Positions 42,199-53,908 of a stretch of DNA of 64,000 nucleotides are shown piece after piece. Numbering within the stretch: position 1 is the stretch's first letter; each line of letters begins with the position of its first letter. The DNA lies in the NCBI GenBank assembly GCA_947311845.1, contig CAMZMU010000071.1, positions 23,039,236 through 23,103,235 of the forward strand, given 5' to 3'. Source of the stretch: Poa pratensis (lineage: Eukaryota > Streptophyta > Magnoliopsida > Poales > Poaceae). Position numbers and translations under genes: made by a program. The notes beneath the pieces were generated by a model. That model worked only from the letters and a program-made list of their open reading frames with translations. It did no database searches and was not told the origin of the DNA.

Positions 42199-42646
42199 AA
42201 CACTTCACATTCTGGTGGCAGCCGAGTTATTTCACCAAAACGAGGTTGGGGGCCATTGGTGCTTCGTCTGTCTGAGTCTCCTGGTGCGTGTGAGTGTTCT
42301 GCCTGCGCCGTTTGCTGAAACTTGTGTTGGAAACCTGGAGTGGCGATGTATGGTGCTGTTCATATGCTGTCGTTGGCCAAGGGCTTGTGTTTTTTCCTGC
42401 ATAGAGTTTGTGGTAGTTCTGTGAGGCATGTCGTGTGAGGTGTGTGTACCTGGGATGGTCCTCTAGAGTCTAGACACCTGAGAACCAGGGGTCCTTAAAA
42501 ACGCTGGGAATATCAGTTTTCATTTCTTGAGAAAAAAAAAACAGTCATCGGTGCCTTCGTCGACGGCTAATCGAAATATTGAAGCTGATGCACACCGATC
42601 GCTTGCAATAATGTATATACTCGCTAGAGAAAGGGGACTTGAACAG
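42199..42646. other. Unannotated intergenic stretch, unit B
   Basis: Counterpart of 4814-5258; nothing recognised. Confidence 0.4.
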
Positions 42647-42661
42647 AATTCCTTCTAGTTC

Positions 42662-43447
42662 TTTTTTTTTTTTGCATTTTCCATACTAGTATTCATACGA
42701 AGAGAACAAGTACAAGGCCAAATACACGAGGAAAAAGAAGGAGAATACAGAGGCAACACTGCCGTGGCAAGCCGTCAACCGCAACGAGGAACCCCAGCCA
42801 GCACGAACTCCACCACCGGAGGCGAGGAAGAACGCCGCAGCCCGGAGACCTGCACCCTGGAGCGGAGGAGCTTCTAGCCCGGAGGCGTCTGAGAGCCGCT
42901 ACAAGCACCAGCTCCGCAGAGCTGGATCCATTGTCGATGAACGCTCGTCGGCCAGGGCCACGGACCCCGAGCTCCACCCGCGCCGGATCTGGGGCCAGCA
43001 CCGCCCCACCTCCACCGGAGGTGGCCAGATCCACCGCCTGCACGCCGCTACCCCACACCGCAGCCACCTCGCACCTCCTTCATCGGATCCACCGCCAGCA
43101 CGGAGACCGCAGCGCTGGATCTGGCGGGAGATCGACGCACGGCGCGGATCCAACGATCCGCCGCCGCCAGAGAAGCAGGCTCGCCGCCACGGCACTCCAC
43201 CGAGCACCGCCGCCGGAGAGGATGCGAACCTGCAACAAAAACACCGCCAGCGACCCCACCCCCTCCACGGCGCCGCCGGCAGTAGCCCCAAAAGAGCCTA
43301 CCCTATGTACAGCCGAGATGCGGGGATCCCCCACCCTCCCGCCGCCGAAGCGGCCGCCGGAGGGCGAGGGATCCGGTGGATCTGCGGTGCGAAGATGGAT
43401 CGCCTGGGAGTTTCTAAAAAACGCCTCTCTCGCTACAGGAACGGGAG
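42662..43447 (-). mobile_element. LINE-like retroposon inserted in antisense, unit B only
   Basis: A 786-bp insertion starts with 12 T (the A tail read in reverse) and is flanked by AATTCCTTCTAGTTC (42647-42661 and 43448-43462), a 15-17 bp target duplication. Unit A has the site once. The minus-strand 5' part is GC-rich like a LINE 5' UTR and the 3' part is AT-rich. No reverse transcriptase. Open frames of up to 204 codons reflect GC-rich composition. Confidence 0.85.
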
Positions 43448-43462
43448 AATTCCTTCTAGTTC

Positions 43463-43840
43463 GATCAGCCTCGTTTACCAGCTGCATGCTATACGATTCG
43501 GTTCGCCGGCGGAGAGACAGACAGGGCGCAGATGCATACATGTAGAGTGAGGTCGTGGGACAGAGCTAGCTTGACCCGGTGCCGGCCGACGCTCTGGCTT
43601 GACTGCCCCTCGGCGAGCCCAGGTGCATTGGTCTGACTGACACCCTGTACGTGCGCGTGTTCATCGACAGTCGGACGGGGCAAATGATGTGAAGCGGACG
43701 GGGCAGCCATTGCGGACTCTTCGCACCTTGATTTAACCTGTTTCTCAGGTAGGAGCAGTACGTACACAGGTTACCAGCATATCCCCAGCCAAGCCATGCC
43801 GGTCAAATTTAAACTGTTTGGTTCTATTTTTAAGAGAATT
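43463..43840. other. Unannotated stretch before the NUPT, unit B
   Basis: Matches 5274-5646 of unit A. Nothing recognised. Confidence 0.4.
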
Positions 43841-44421
43841 CAGATTTGTTGGCGAAAAACCGAAGAAATAGATTCGTCATTCCATTACAATATCATCAAG
43901 AACAAGAGAAAGAAATAATATCTGTTCGGGGATTTCAATTGAAAAACCCTTTATGGGTGTTTTACGTAGAAATATTTTTTCTTTTCTTATTTTGACGATC
44001 TACGATATAGAAAAGATAAAAAGGGTTCAGGAATTTTTTTTAATTTAGATATAAGACCCTAGAGGAAGAATATAGGACTCGAGAAGAAGACTCAGAATAT
44101 GAATATGAGACCCTAGAAGACCAATATAGGACCCGAGAAGACGAATACGAATATGAAACCCTAGAAGACGAATATGTGAGCCCAGAGAACTAATATGAGA
44201 CTTTTTAGAGAAAGACTGAGAAGACGAATATGAGAGCACAGAGAGCAAATATAGGACCCGAGAAGGCAATTATGGAACTCTAGAGGAAGACTCAGAAGAC
44301 GAATATGGGAGCCCGGGGGCAAGCTCAGAGGACAAATATGGGACTTTAGAGGAAGACTTAGAAGAAGACTCCGAGGACAAATACGAGAGCCCTGAGGAAG
44401 ATTCTATCTTAAAAAAAAGAG
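43841..44421 (+). pseudogene. rpoC2: Nuclear plastid DNA (NUPT): fragment of rpoC2, unit B
   Basis: Counterpart of 6498-7051 without the retroposon at its left border. The acidic repeat region is slightly longer here (an extra [13 protein letters not shown] unit near 44355) and carries its own indels. Not functional in the nucleus. Confidence 0.75.
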
Positions 44422-44639
44422 GGTGTGTGCGCCGCTAGGTCTGTCTCTCTCAGAGAAGATGATTTCGCCGTTACTATCACGGAGGACCATGCCACATGCC
44501 GCTAGTATTTGGTTCTGAATGTCTGATCATGTTTGTATTAGTTTGATTGTGTAGATCCACCTTTGGTTTGTTTGATTCATCGTAGTTTACTGCTCATGGT
44601 TTTATATGCTCCCTATTTGGGGGAAGTTTACCGATAATT

Positions 44640-45245
44640 AATCATTGTCACCTTGTGTTCAAACCATGACCTATTGTATCTTGTGATATATACAACTATA
44701 TTGTTTGTGCATACTCCCAGGTGCGGTAGGTTCACACCTGAAATTATGTGTGCACGTTAATGTGAGGCTCTCTGTTCTTTTGTTTACTGTGTTACATCTG
44801 CCAAGGATTAAACGGTGCCAAAATTTAGTTCAATGGATGGCCTGTTGTACCTATTGCAATGTAGACTTACATTGCTTTTGGATAATCACCAGTAGGGTCG
44901 TCTCTTGGGTTGCACATATATTGTGGGTGTCACATAATTATGAGGCAGGCGTGTTTAATTGTTTATTGTTTATCCATTGTCGATGATTAGATTGTTCCAC
45001 ATTGGGTTCAGTAGAGGGCTTATAATACCTAGTGGTATGTACAAGTGATGTGATCATGCATTCACCCTAGTATTATGGACACATCTATTTTAATGTGTGT
45101 GCTTTGTTATCATGAGGCAATTTGTTCATATACTAGTTGAATGTTTGACAGCTATGTGGTTTCTTATTTGCACTGCCACTAATTTAAACTGTGCCACAAA
45201 ATATGTTCAAAGGATGCTCAAAAGTACCTACTGTTATGTACAAAA
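44640..45245. repeat. Degenerate about 180-bp tandem repeats, unit B
   Basis: Same four-unit array as 7270-7900. The last unit is cut near 45245, where about 110 bp of unrelated sequence begins. Confidence 0.5.
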
Positions 45246-46648
45246 TATGTTAAAATAAATATTTGTGGCCTCCCAAAAAAGATCCACGTCCTAGACCCGT
45301 GAGCCTAGGCGTGCGTCTAGAAAAAATGGCCCCACGAGTCTAGACGTGAGGGGGTGTTGAAATACAATTGCCTAGTCTCTTCCATCAGATCGGTCTTATG
45401 GTTGAACTGGCTAGAGCATGCGATCCAATAATTGAAGTGCTCTACTAACAAGGTGAAGCTTGGCAATGGAACCTCCTCCAAGGTTGCTGAAGAGGGCAGC
45501 TCAAACAAGAGTTGAAGGGGAACTCCGAAATTTGTCACTTCCATGAGGTAGTATATCCCTTACCCAATTGTGCAAGGTGTCGTCGCCACCTAGCTTAGAC
45601 GATGTATTTCCCATTTGGGATGCCTTCACGAAGCATCTTTGTACCATCCCGAGAAGCACCACCCTCAAGACAAGAATTGGTTGCAACTGGATAAACAAGG
45701 TAAAAGATGTCAACAAAATAGTATTCATGTATCAAAGTAGAATTTTGCTTACCAACTCAAGACAGGCTACTAGCTGAGGTTTAAGCGCCCGAAGCCAGAT
45801 GTCTACATGGTGATCATGTGCGACTACTCTTGCGATGAGGTGGTTACCAAATGTGTCGAGCATGAAGCAACCCTTGCCATGATCGCTGAATACTAGGTTT
45901 ATGTCAGTGTTAATATTGTATGTGTGGTAGTTTATGACAGTGTTGTGGTGAACTAAGTATGTGTGGTTAACATTGTTTGGCTCTACCGGTTATCCCTGTT
46001 TTCTACAACATAGTAATATTTTGTATTTAATTGCATTTTGTATGTGGTTTGTACTAAGTTATATGGTGTGCCTAAGTGCTCGTAACCTCACCACTCTGAG
46101 AAAAGGTGACCACACCGACATTGTCGCACATAACCAAACACCACCGACTACAATCTGACATAACCAAACACCGCGTATAATATATAGTTATATCTACACA
46201 CATGGACTTGTGTAGTGTTGACCCCTGCGTGTGGAAACCCATGGCCGAAGAAGGTGGGGAGAAGGGTGATGGGTGGAGAGACACCTTGAGCAAGAAGCAG
46301 GAGTTGTGTGCTGACATATGAGGGACAAGAAAAAAGGTACATGGTTGGTAAAAACGATTCGTAGGTCGGGTAAAAGGGCCGATCGCGTCCCCATGCCCGA
46401 CTGACGCCTAGGGTATGCTTAGTTTATATCCAACGACTACCTTAGCAGAAAAATGTTCATAACCAAATTTTTGGATCTTAGTTTGATGGTGTTATTTTGG
46501 CATGCTCTTGTCTCTTTACCAACTCCAGCTGGATTTTTTTTTGCCAATTTGGTTTCATTTACCAATTTAGTTCTTGAGCAGCCAATACCTTGGTTATAAT
46601 TTTCAAGTCAAAAAAAATACCTTGATTATAATTTTTGCTAGTCAAACA
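45246..46648. other. Non-coding stretch with the empty Gypsy target site, unit B
   Basis: The first about 110 bp (45246-45355) differ from unit A and end GTGAGGGGG before TGTTGAAATAC, which resembles a polypurine tract next to a Copia LTR start, though this is weak. The single ATAAT at 46177-46181 is the uninterrupted counterpart of the Gypsy insertion. The remainder matches unit A and leads into the promoter of the MRL7-type pseudogene. Confidence 0.5.
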
Positions 46649-46782
46649 TTTGGCGGGGGTAAACTGAAACTAACCGCAGCCCCACAGTCGCGCCGTCGCC
46701 CAAATTCGGATAGCACCACCGCACACCGCAGACAATAGCCGCTGCCCCCCTTACGTCTCGTCGGCCGTCCTCCTCGCGTACC

Positions 46783-48761
46783 ATGCTTCGTCTTCCCACT
46801 CTCCTCCCCCTTAAACCCTCGACCCCGACCACCGGCTTAAACCCTAGCCGGCGCAGCCATGGCCACCGCCCCAAACGTCTCCTCGCCTCCTCCACCCCGC
46901 CGCCACCGCCGCCGCCACGACTCCAAATCCAGCCACAGCTCCGACACCCTTGAAGCCCGAACCCCGCGCCGGGGCCCAGAACCCCGAAGACACCACCGCC
47001 GACTTCCCCACAACCAAGCCCCGCAAGCCACGCCGCGGTCGCCGGAGCGAGGCGGCGGCCGTGGAGGATTTCGTCCGTGGCCGCCTCGAGCAGGTCTTCG
47101 CCTCTATCCAGGAGCGCGACCCGAGTTCCTCCAAGGCAAAGGTGAGATGTTGAAGCCAAAGGCGGAGGAGGAACCAGTCGCGGATGAGGAGGAAGATGGG
47201 GAGCAGAAGACGGTGATGGAGGAGGAGGACACGAGCTGGCCGCTGGACGCTGACGTCGGGTGGGGATCCGGGCGTCGGAGTACTTCGACAAACATTCGAT
47301 CAAGAACGTGACGGTGGACGGTGTGGAGATCGATTGGGAAGGGAGGTCGACCAGGGCTGGGTCAAGGAGATCAACTGCTTGGAGTGGGAGAGCTTTGCCT
47401 TCCACCCCAGCCCCCTCATCGTCTGGTCTTCGAGCGCTACAACCGGTAAAATCATAGTTGTTAACCATTGAGATTATGCCTGAATGGAGTGAGCTAACAT
47501 TCTTAGGCTGACGCATAAATGGTCTTTAATATCCGGAATTATTGTGATGTTATGTGTTGGCTCGGAGAAAATAAGTCTTACCCTGCTTGATGGTTTATAA
47601 TCTTGTAATGTGCCTAACAGTGGCGAATTTAGGATGCCATCACCGGGGCTGCCAAGCTTAACACTAAAAATTTCAATATTATGTAGAAACATCACCTTTT
47701 CTTGTGAGATGTCTTCTAAATTTTGTTTCAGTTACGATAGAAATATATTAGAATTTGTCAAAATTTCATGCAGAAACACCCCAAACTTGTAAATATGTCA
47801 CATGACCTTATTGTCACCGCCAAGGCTTCGACCAAGTTCGTGTGGATTTTAGTGGTCGATGTGGTTTGCGGCTCCGCCGAAGTTCTAGGATGCGGTTGTG
47901 AGGAATAGATACATACCTGATAGTCTGATACCTAGACCAGCTTATTAGCATTTTGGTCTTAATAATAGCTTGCTTGGGAATAGACACACTCAACTATGGG
48001 TTTCACCAATTTGAAAGTTTGGAACATAAACAATACCATTTTGACATTTTAGCACTTGTAGTACACATAGGAAGACAAACTGGTTTATGGTAAAATGCAT
48101 ATTTGGAGGGGGTGCAATGGCACCATGGCACCCCACTGGGTCCGGCCCTGGTGACTAATGTTTTGTTTTGTAGGGCGGCTGACAATTGGAGGTTTCTTCA
48201 AGAATTAGAAAAGGCTACTAAGGTATACTGGAATACAAAAGATCGGCTACCTCCACGGGTTCGTGAATCCTATCATGTTTGGCTACGATGTGATTAACTC
48301 TTGCAACGTTCTTATTTTTTCTAACATGTGCTGAATTCTATCATGTGTTTCAGACCGTTAAGATTGATATGAACATCGAGAGAGACTTAGCATCTGCATT
48401 TCAAGCCAAAGAATGCCCACAATTACTGTTCTCAGGGGAAACAAGATCTTATACAGAGAAAAAGGTTAGTCCCCTTCATAGTAAGAAAAATAGTATATGT
48501 TAATCTTATATTTGGTGCTCGTTCGACATACACCAAGTTCAGTTATGAGGTTTATTGTTTGAGGGAATTGGTCGGTTGCACCATTTACTAGTTTTCTTAG
48601 TGGTGGGACTCTCCGCTCACAGTATCTGATTATCGTTTTCACGGCTCGAATTTACAGAGATAAGAACCGCTGATGAACTAGTCCAAATGATTGCATATTT
48701 CTACTACAATGCAAAGAGGCCATCATGTGTCAATCCTGAAGCTGTTGCTCCTTCATTCTAA
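46783..48761 (+). pseudogene. MRL7/SVR4-type gene, broken copy in unit B
   Basis: All four exons can be aligned to the intact copy at 21543-23561: 46783-47445, 48174-48258, 48354-48464 and 48658-48761, and all splice sites are kept. Exon 1 has five single-base losses (near 46918, 47120, 47266, 47342 and 47422) plus an in-frame 12-bp deletion, and exon 3 has one more single-base loss (near 48430). The frame is lost inside the transit-peptide region and cannot give the thioredoxin-fold domain. Substitutions in exon 1 are also frequent (roughly 3%). All six frame-breaking changes are losses, so sequence error should be excluded. As read, only unit A encodes this protein. Confidence 0.8.
47618..48150. 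mobile_element. Non-autonomous hAT element in intron 1, unit B
   Basis: Same insertion as 22407-22949, starting CAGTGGCGAATTTAGG and ending with the complement of CAGGGCCGGACCCAG. The 8-bp duplications are GTGCCTAA (47610-47617) and GTGACTAA (48151-48158), the second with one mutation. Confidence 0.85.
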
Positions 48762-49815
48762 GTTCCTTTATGCAAGTGCTGACTGCTGAGATTGTGTCTT
48801 GTTCTCAACTTCTGTTATCATGTCCCACTGTTTTACTCTTTGGTAAATTTCGTCTATCCAATTCTTATTCTGTTGCTTGTTGAAACTGGAGTACTTCTGG
48901 TTATTCTTTCTCTCAGACATTTGATTCTCTGAAATTATCTGATGCAGGAAAGTGCTAAGTTCATCTTCTTGAAATAGAGGCTCCAAGTTTGATAATTTAG
49001 CTGTACCCAACGCCAAAGTGGACATTGTCGATGCATATAGTGGATAGAGAACTGAGAAAAATCGTCACAATGGAGTAGTCCTAAGTCAGGAAGATGTGAC
49101 TAAAACCTTGTATTTAGTTATGCAGAGAGCTTTTGTAGTGTAATATAGTGTAGTATCTAACAGTCAGTATTCAGTACTGATGTCCTTAGATAGGACAGTG
49201 TTGGGTGATAATTCCATTTTCTAGATAGATACATTATCGGTCGGTTAGAAATGTTTGAAGTACCCCTTTCCTATTTGAAGAAACAAAATGAAATGTTTGA
49301 ACACATAGTTGTTGTTACCTTTTAACACTTCTGATGGTTTTCATTAATTTCGTTGAATGGAGAAGGCAAAGTCTTCCTTTCCCGCTTTTCAGTTCAAGCA
49401 ATCTAATGTCTACTTCAGCAAAATTATTAATTAATTGGCTCTTCCAGGATATGGACATATATTTTTGCAAAGTGGAGTATGAATATCAAGAAAATGCAGA
49501 AGTAAAAGAAAAAAATCAGTCATGAATGTACTCTTTTTTTTTTTTGCTAAAGTGAATGGCAGAAAGCAAAATGATGTATTCAGTAATGTTCTGTTTTTTT
49601 AATCGACAGAGTATACTTCGTGCGCTAGAACATTATATATAAAGCTGCTCCCGGCCTCCCGGGAGTGCAATTCTAAGTCTTTATCAAGAGCTACTAACAA
49701 AAACGGAATGGTTACTCTGTAACATGTATTAACCTCTACAAACAACTCTGAATCGAAGATAGTACGCTATTAACCTCTACAAACAACTCTGAATCAAAGA
49801 CGAAACCGGTTCACC
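48762..49815. other. Convergent intergenic region, unit B
   Basis: 3' flanks of the MRL7-type pseudogene and the VAPYRIN-like gene. A short direct repeat (AACCTCTACAAACAACTCTG, about 49731 and 49772) lies near the right end. No other feature. Confidence 0.45.
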
Positions 49816-51711
49816 CTAGGCACACGATATGGACGAGGAAGACGACGACGCAATGCACAACTGCGCAGCAGCAGCAGCCACCGACTCGTCCTCGGCACCC
49901 CGGCTGCGCAGAAGCTGCGAGATGTCATCGTACCCCATCGTCTCGGCCATCTGTAGCGGCGTGGCATCCCGCTTGGTCCTGGCGTGGACGTCGGCGCCCA
50001 TGTCAAGCAGCAAGTCCACGGCGTCGGCGCAGCCTCCTTCGACGGCGAGGTGCAGCGGCCGGTGCCCTTCCACGTCCTCGCACTCGACGTCCATGCAGCC
50101 GGACCCGGCGAGCAACGCGATCGCGTCGCAGTGGCCCTTGATCGCGGCCAGGTGGAGCGCCGTCAGGCCGTACTGGTCGCGGCCGCGGAGCCCCGTGCGC
50201 TTGCTGAGGAGGAACTCGAGGCTCCGGAGGTCGCCTCGGCGCGCCGCCGTCATGACCAGCTCCCATCGCTGCAGGATGTCCACCACCTCTTTCTGCAATC
50301 GACGAAAGCGACGTCGTTTACATTCTTTACAAGAGATCTGATGTGAAAAATGTGAGTAACAGCATTGTACACTAGTAGGCCATTCCAAGTGGGCAACAAA
50401 ACAGTGTAGTTGCACTAGCATAATGTGGCCGTACTCCGACGATCGTTCACGAGTGCAACGACGCAAGTCAGATATGCCAAGCTAGGTACTGCCGCACCCA
50501 GCTGGAACCATGGTCCTTCAGATTCCATATGTTCTGTTCGTGACAAAACCTGTCGAAATCTTCAAATTACCCTACCTCCGAGGCTTTGAGTCTCTAGATC
50601 CTCACGGGAATGTTATACTCTGGTCTAGTAGGCCCTGACCTGATTGATTTTTTCTTTTTGGCTTCAGCCATGTAATGTTTGCTTCTATTATATCAATATA
50701 AAAGTCAAACCTTTTGCCTCGTTTCAAAAAAAAAAAAACAAAGTAAGCGACACAACAGAAGATTTAGCGTATGGTGTTGGTTTATTACGCTACGGTGATC
50801 GGTGAACGCCTTTCCTGTCAAATCTGAACTCTGAAAGTCCTGAAGTAGTAATAAGCAGTCTTTCCGGTCCTGAAGTTACTACATGGCAGTACAAAATGGA
50901 CAAGCGTACTTACGTAGCCCTTCTCTCGCGCCACGTCCAGCGGAGTCTTCCCCCGCGCGTCGGCCGACGCGGCGTCAGCGCCCATGTCCACCAGCTCCGC
51001 CACCGCCTCTGCCTCCCCTGCCGCGGCCGCCACGTGCAGAGCCGTCCTGCCGTCCTTGTCACGAGCCTCCACCGCTTCCGGCCCCAGCCTCCTCACCTCC
51101 CCGCAGTCCCCCCTCGCGGCAGCCGCGTGCAGCGGCGCCCAATGCTCGGCGTCGGGCACCGCCGCCTCGGGCTCGAGCACCGGCACGAGGTGCGGCTGCC
51201 GGCGCAGGATGAGCCGCACGGCCGCGGTGTCCCCGGCATCCGCGGCGAGGCGGAGCAGGTACGGCCCGCCGAAGAACACGCGGAGGCGGATGGCACCGGC
51301 ACTGGCTGCATTACCGGGGACGGAGGCGGCGGAGTCGAGGTGCGCGGCGGAGAGGGATGAGAGGACGAGGAAGCGGTCGGCGCGGGAGCGCGGGAACGGC
51401 TGCGGCGCGTGTGGCTGCGGGCGGAGCACGACGCGGATGGTGGCGCGGGAGAGCGGCGGTAGGGTGCCGCGCGGTGGGCTGACGAGGAACTTGAGCGGGG
51501 AGGAGGTCTGGACCTTGAAGGCGACCGGGAGCGTCGGGTGCAGCGACCGGAGGCGGAGGTCGACGCGGCACTTGGAGTTGGGCTTGAAGTCGATGACGAC
51601 ATCCTCCTCCGCCACCTCCAGGAGTTGCTGCTGCTCGGTCGCCGGCGGTTTGGCGGCGGCAGTGGTGGGAGTGGAATTGGCGGCAATGGAGGCTGGTTTC
51701 GCAGCGGCCAT
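49816..51711 (-). CDS. VAPYRIN-like protein (MSP domain plus ankyrin repeats), unit B
   Basis: Exons 51711-50914 and 50292-49816 on the minus strand encode 424 residues, one fewer than unit A (Ile131 missing). The intron has the same phase and borders. The MSP domain (about 31-149) and the ankyrin repeats (about 150-410) are fully open. Substitutions relative to unit A are mostly in the C-terminal tail and between repeats. The intron (50293-50913) carries a LINE 3' fragment instead of the Stowaway MITE of unit A. Family and role are as for the unit A copy: MSP domains bind membrane-docking partners and ankyrins bind proteins, and VAPYRIN itself acts in mycorrhizal entry. Whether this shorter paralog shares that role is unknown. 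Confidence 0.85.
50593..50737 (+). mobile_element. 5'-truncated LINE 3' end in the VAPYRIN-like intron, unit B only
   Basis: A 145-bp insertion with a 12-base A tail (50726-50737) is absent from unit A. The sequence (TGTAATGTTTGCTTCTATTA, then ATCAATATAAAAG) resembles plant LINE 3' UTRs. The target duplication is not clear. Confidence 0.7.
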
Positions 51712-52019
51712 CGTCTCTTGGCAGTTTGGAACTTGGAAGGAGTACGAGCTAGTAGAATGACTGAATGAGCAGTGTAATGGGGGCAGTGGAACTGGAAGCA
51801 CGGAATGGTGTCTGGCTAGTGGCCACCTAGGATTATGACGCTTTTGATTGCACGCTAGATGGGGCAAGGAGATGACGCTTTTGATTGCACGCCAGATGGG
51901 GCAAGGAGAGAATGTTGATTCTCTGTGACAATCTGGAATTCCCATGGTGGATTCTCGGAGTAGTATGGACCAAATGAGCCGAAACCACAGATGGACACTG
52001 TGCTCCATGGTGCTCTTAA

Positions 52020-53829
52020 AAAAAAAATGAAATCAGTATTTTTCAAGTATCAATTTGTTTTGAGAAAATCTGCATCTAAAAAATGTTGCATTCTACAAAC
52101 TTGAAACAACTAAATATTAAATAAATCATATTCCGGTCTACACAAAAATGATAAAATCTGATAGATTTTGGACGTTCGAAATGTTGCATTCTTCTCTTTT
52201 TCAAATGTTAGATTTTATCATTTTTGGGTAGCAAAAAACACAAGAACTCGTTTGACACTCATCATACAATAGGCATTTGCCGAAATTGCAAATAAAATGT
52301 CATGTCCAGTTTCATGACAGTCGGTATGTCCGACTTGACATGATGGCTACCAAACGACCTCTTGAGATCTTGCACTTTGGTAAAATACAACAATATTTAC
52401 CTCTAGGAATTTATTGAAACTTTTTATAAAAAAAACAAATAAAGAGCTCCCCAAAGCCCAAGCTCCATTTATTCTTTCTCCCAGACGAGTCACATGAGTC
52501 TTGACTGGCGGTTTGGGCAGTGGAATTGTGAAATTTTGGTACATGTTTCTCTATCTTATTCATTATCCTTCACTACTTCAGTTCCAGTTCCGATGGTGGC
52601 TCCGTAAGCGTACATCGATTTTTCTCTATGCATGTGAACGCAAATCCCAATCTTACAATTGTCGGCGTGTGCGTCCCCCCGTCTATCTGGAATGTCCAAC
52701 TGATTTACGATCCGTGTACAAAGTATTAATCAAATATCAATGCATTATCAACAACTATCGGATTTATGAATTTATTTTTGGATTCATGTACTAACAAGAA
52801 ATTTTGGACATGCATTAGCAAAAAATAAAACCGCGCATTAACATGATTTATTTGTATCAATATATCAATTCATAGGAATCATATCGTACGTTGGATACAG
52901 AATTAACGCTCGCGATAGTTGGTGGATATATCTAGTTGGTGTAGTATCGCCGCGTTGCGGATCCACTTGGGTCGTTCGTAGAAAGCTGTAGTAGAGAACT
53001 TGTAGCAATCCAGCAATTCTAGGGCAGAAGGTGGCCACACCAGCTCCCAGCAGTTTCTCTGGATCCGGCTGCAGCCTGCAGGATAACATACGGGACCAGC
53101 GTGGAATGATGGAGAGCCGGGCTACGATCCAGCACTAGCAGGCAAAGAGCCGAAGAGCCGTAGCTACTACAGCCACACGCCCCACCAGAACGGGTGGGGT
53201 GGCACGCCGAGGCCGAGCAGGCAAAGCGCCCGTGAAGGCTGCTTCCCCGTCGGCTGGCCCGGCCTCCGCGTGACGAAAGGATCCGGTCCGCTTGGCGTTC
53301 CCCCCGTGGGTCGTTGGATTCTTCTCGCCATGTGCCGCGCGTTGGCTGCCGCCTCTGCCCTGCCCCTCTGCCGTTTGTCGCGCACGGATCGGCACAGAGA
53401 CGGGCGGCTTCGTCGCTTCCTCGGCTACGGCGTGCGCCCTGCCTGCGTCTCACGTCTCCCTGCAGCTTGGCGTGCGCAGATGTCATGATCGGGCTAGCTC
53501 GTCAAGAGCTGCCGCAACCCAACAAAACAGCTCTGCTTCAACGGTTCTGTTACGCACCGTACCTCGCTGTGTAGTCATGCTACTACCTGCGGTGGATCCA
53601 TGTATTGCTGGAGGCCGAGTGTTCGATCAATACCATGCGGCAGCACTCCACCATTGTTCCCTTTATCAGCAAGGTTCATTTCACCAACATTTTCTTCATG
53701 TCCTGAAGATAGAATAGCAATGGCTTACAGGTCTATTTGATACGTGCAGGATCATATTTGGTGCCTACTGTGCTGATGATTGTACGGACAAAACGATCCT
53801 TAAGGTGATAGGGAAAATTTACCACGTTA
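52020..53829. other. Intergenic region between the VAPYRIN-like gene and tRNA-Gly, unit B
   Basis: Contains the palindromic MITE-like element (about 52020-52270) and otherwise nothing recognised. It shows the empty site of the unit A Mutator-like element: GCTGCCGCCTCTGCCC, about 53346-53361. Confidence 0.5.
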
Positions 53830-53901
53830 GCGTCTGTAGTCCAACGGTTAGGATAATTGCCTTCCAAGCAATAGACCCGGGTTCGACTCCCGGCAGACGC
53901 A
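53830..53901 (+). tRNA. tRNA-Gly (anticodon UCC), unit B
   Basis: Same 72-nt tRNA as 29516-29587, with C instead of T in the variable loop. All stems pair, with discriminator A and internal A and B boxes (B box GGTTCGACTCC). The anticodon TCC is at 53863-53865. Confidence 0.95.
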
Positions 53902-53903
53902 AC

Positions 53904-53908
53904 TTTTT
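53904..53908 (+). terminator. Pol III T-run terminator of tRNA-Gly, unit B
   Basis: Five T directly after the tRNA. This is also the unoccupied site of the SINE found in unit A. Confidence 0.8.

Noticed and set aside
42931..43545. 204-codon frame in the unit B retroposon
   Set aside because: GC-rich composition artefact that crosses the element's right border and target duplication.
43463..43545. A second target-site copy as evidence for a solo LTR
   Set aside because: The duplication is 15-17 bp with an A tail, which fits a LINE-like retroposon, not LTR insertion.
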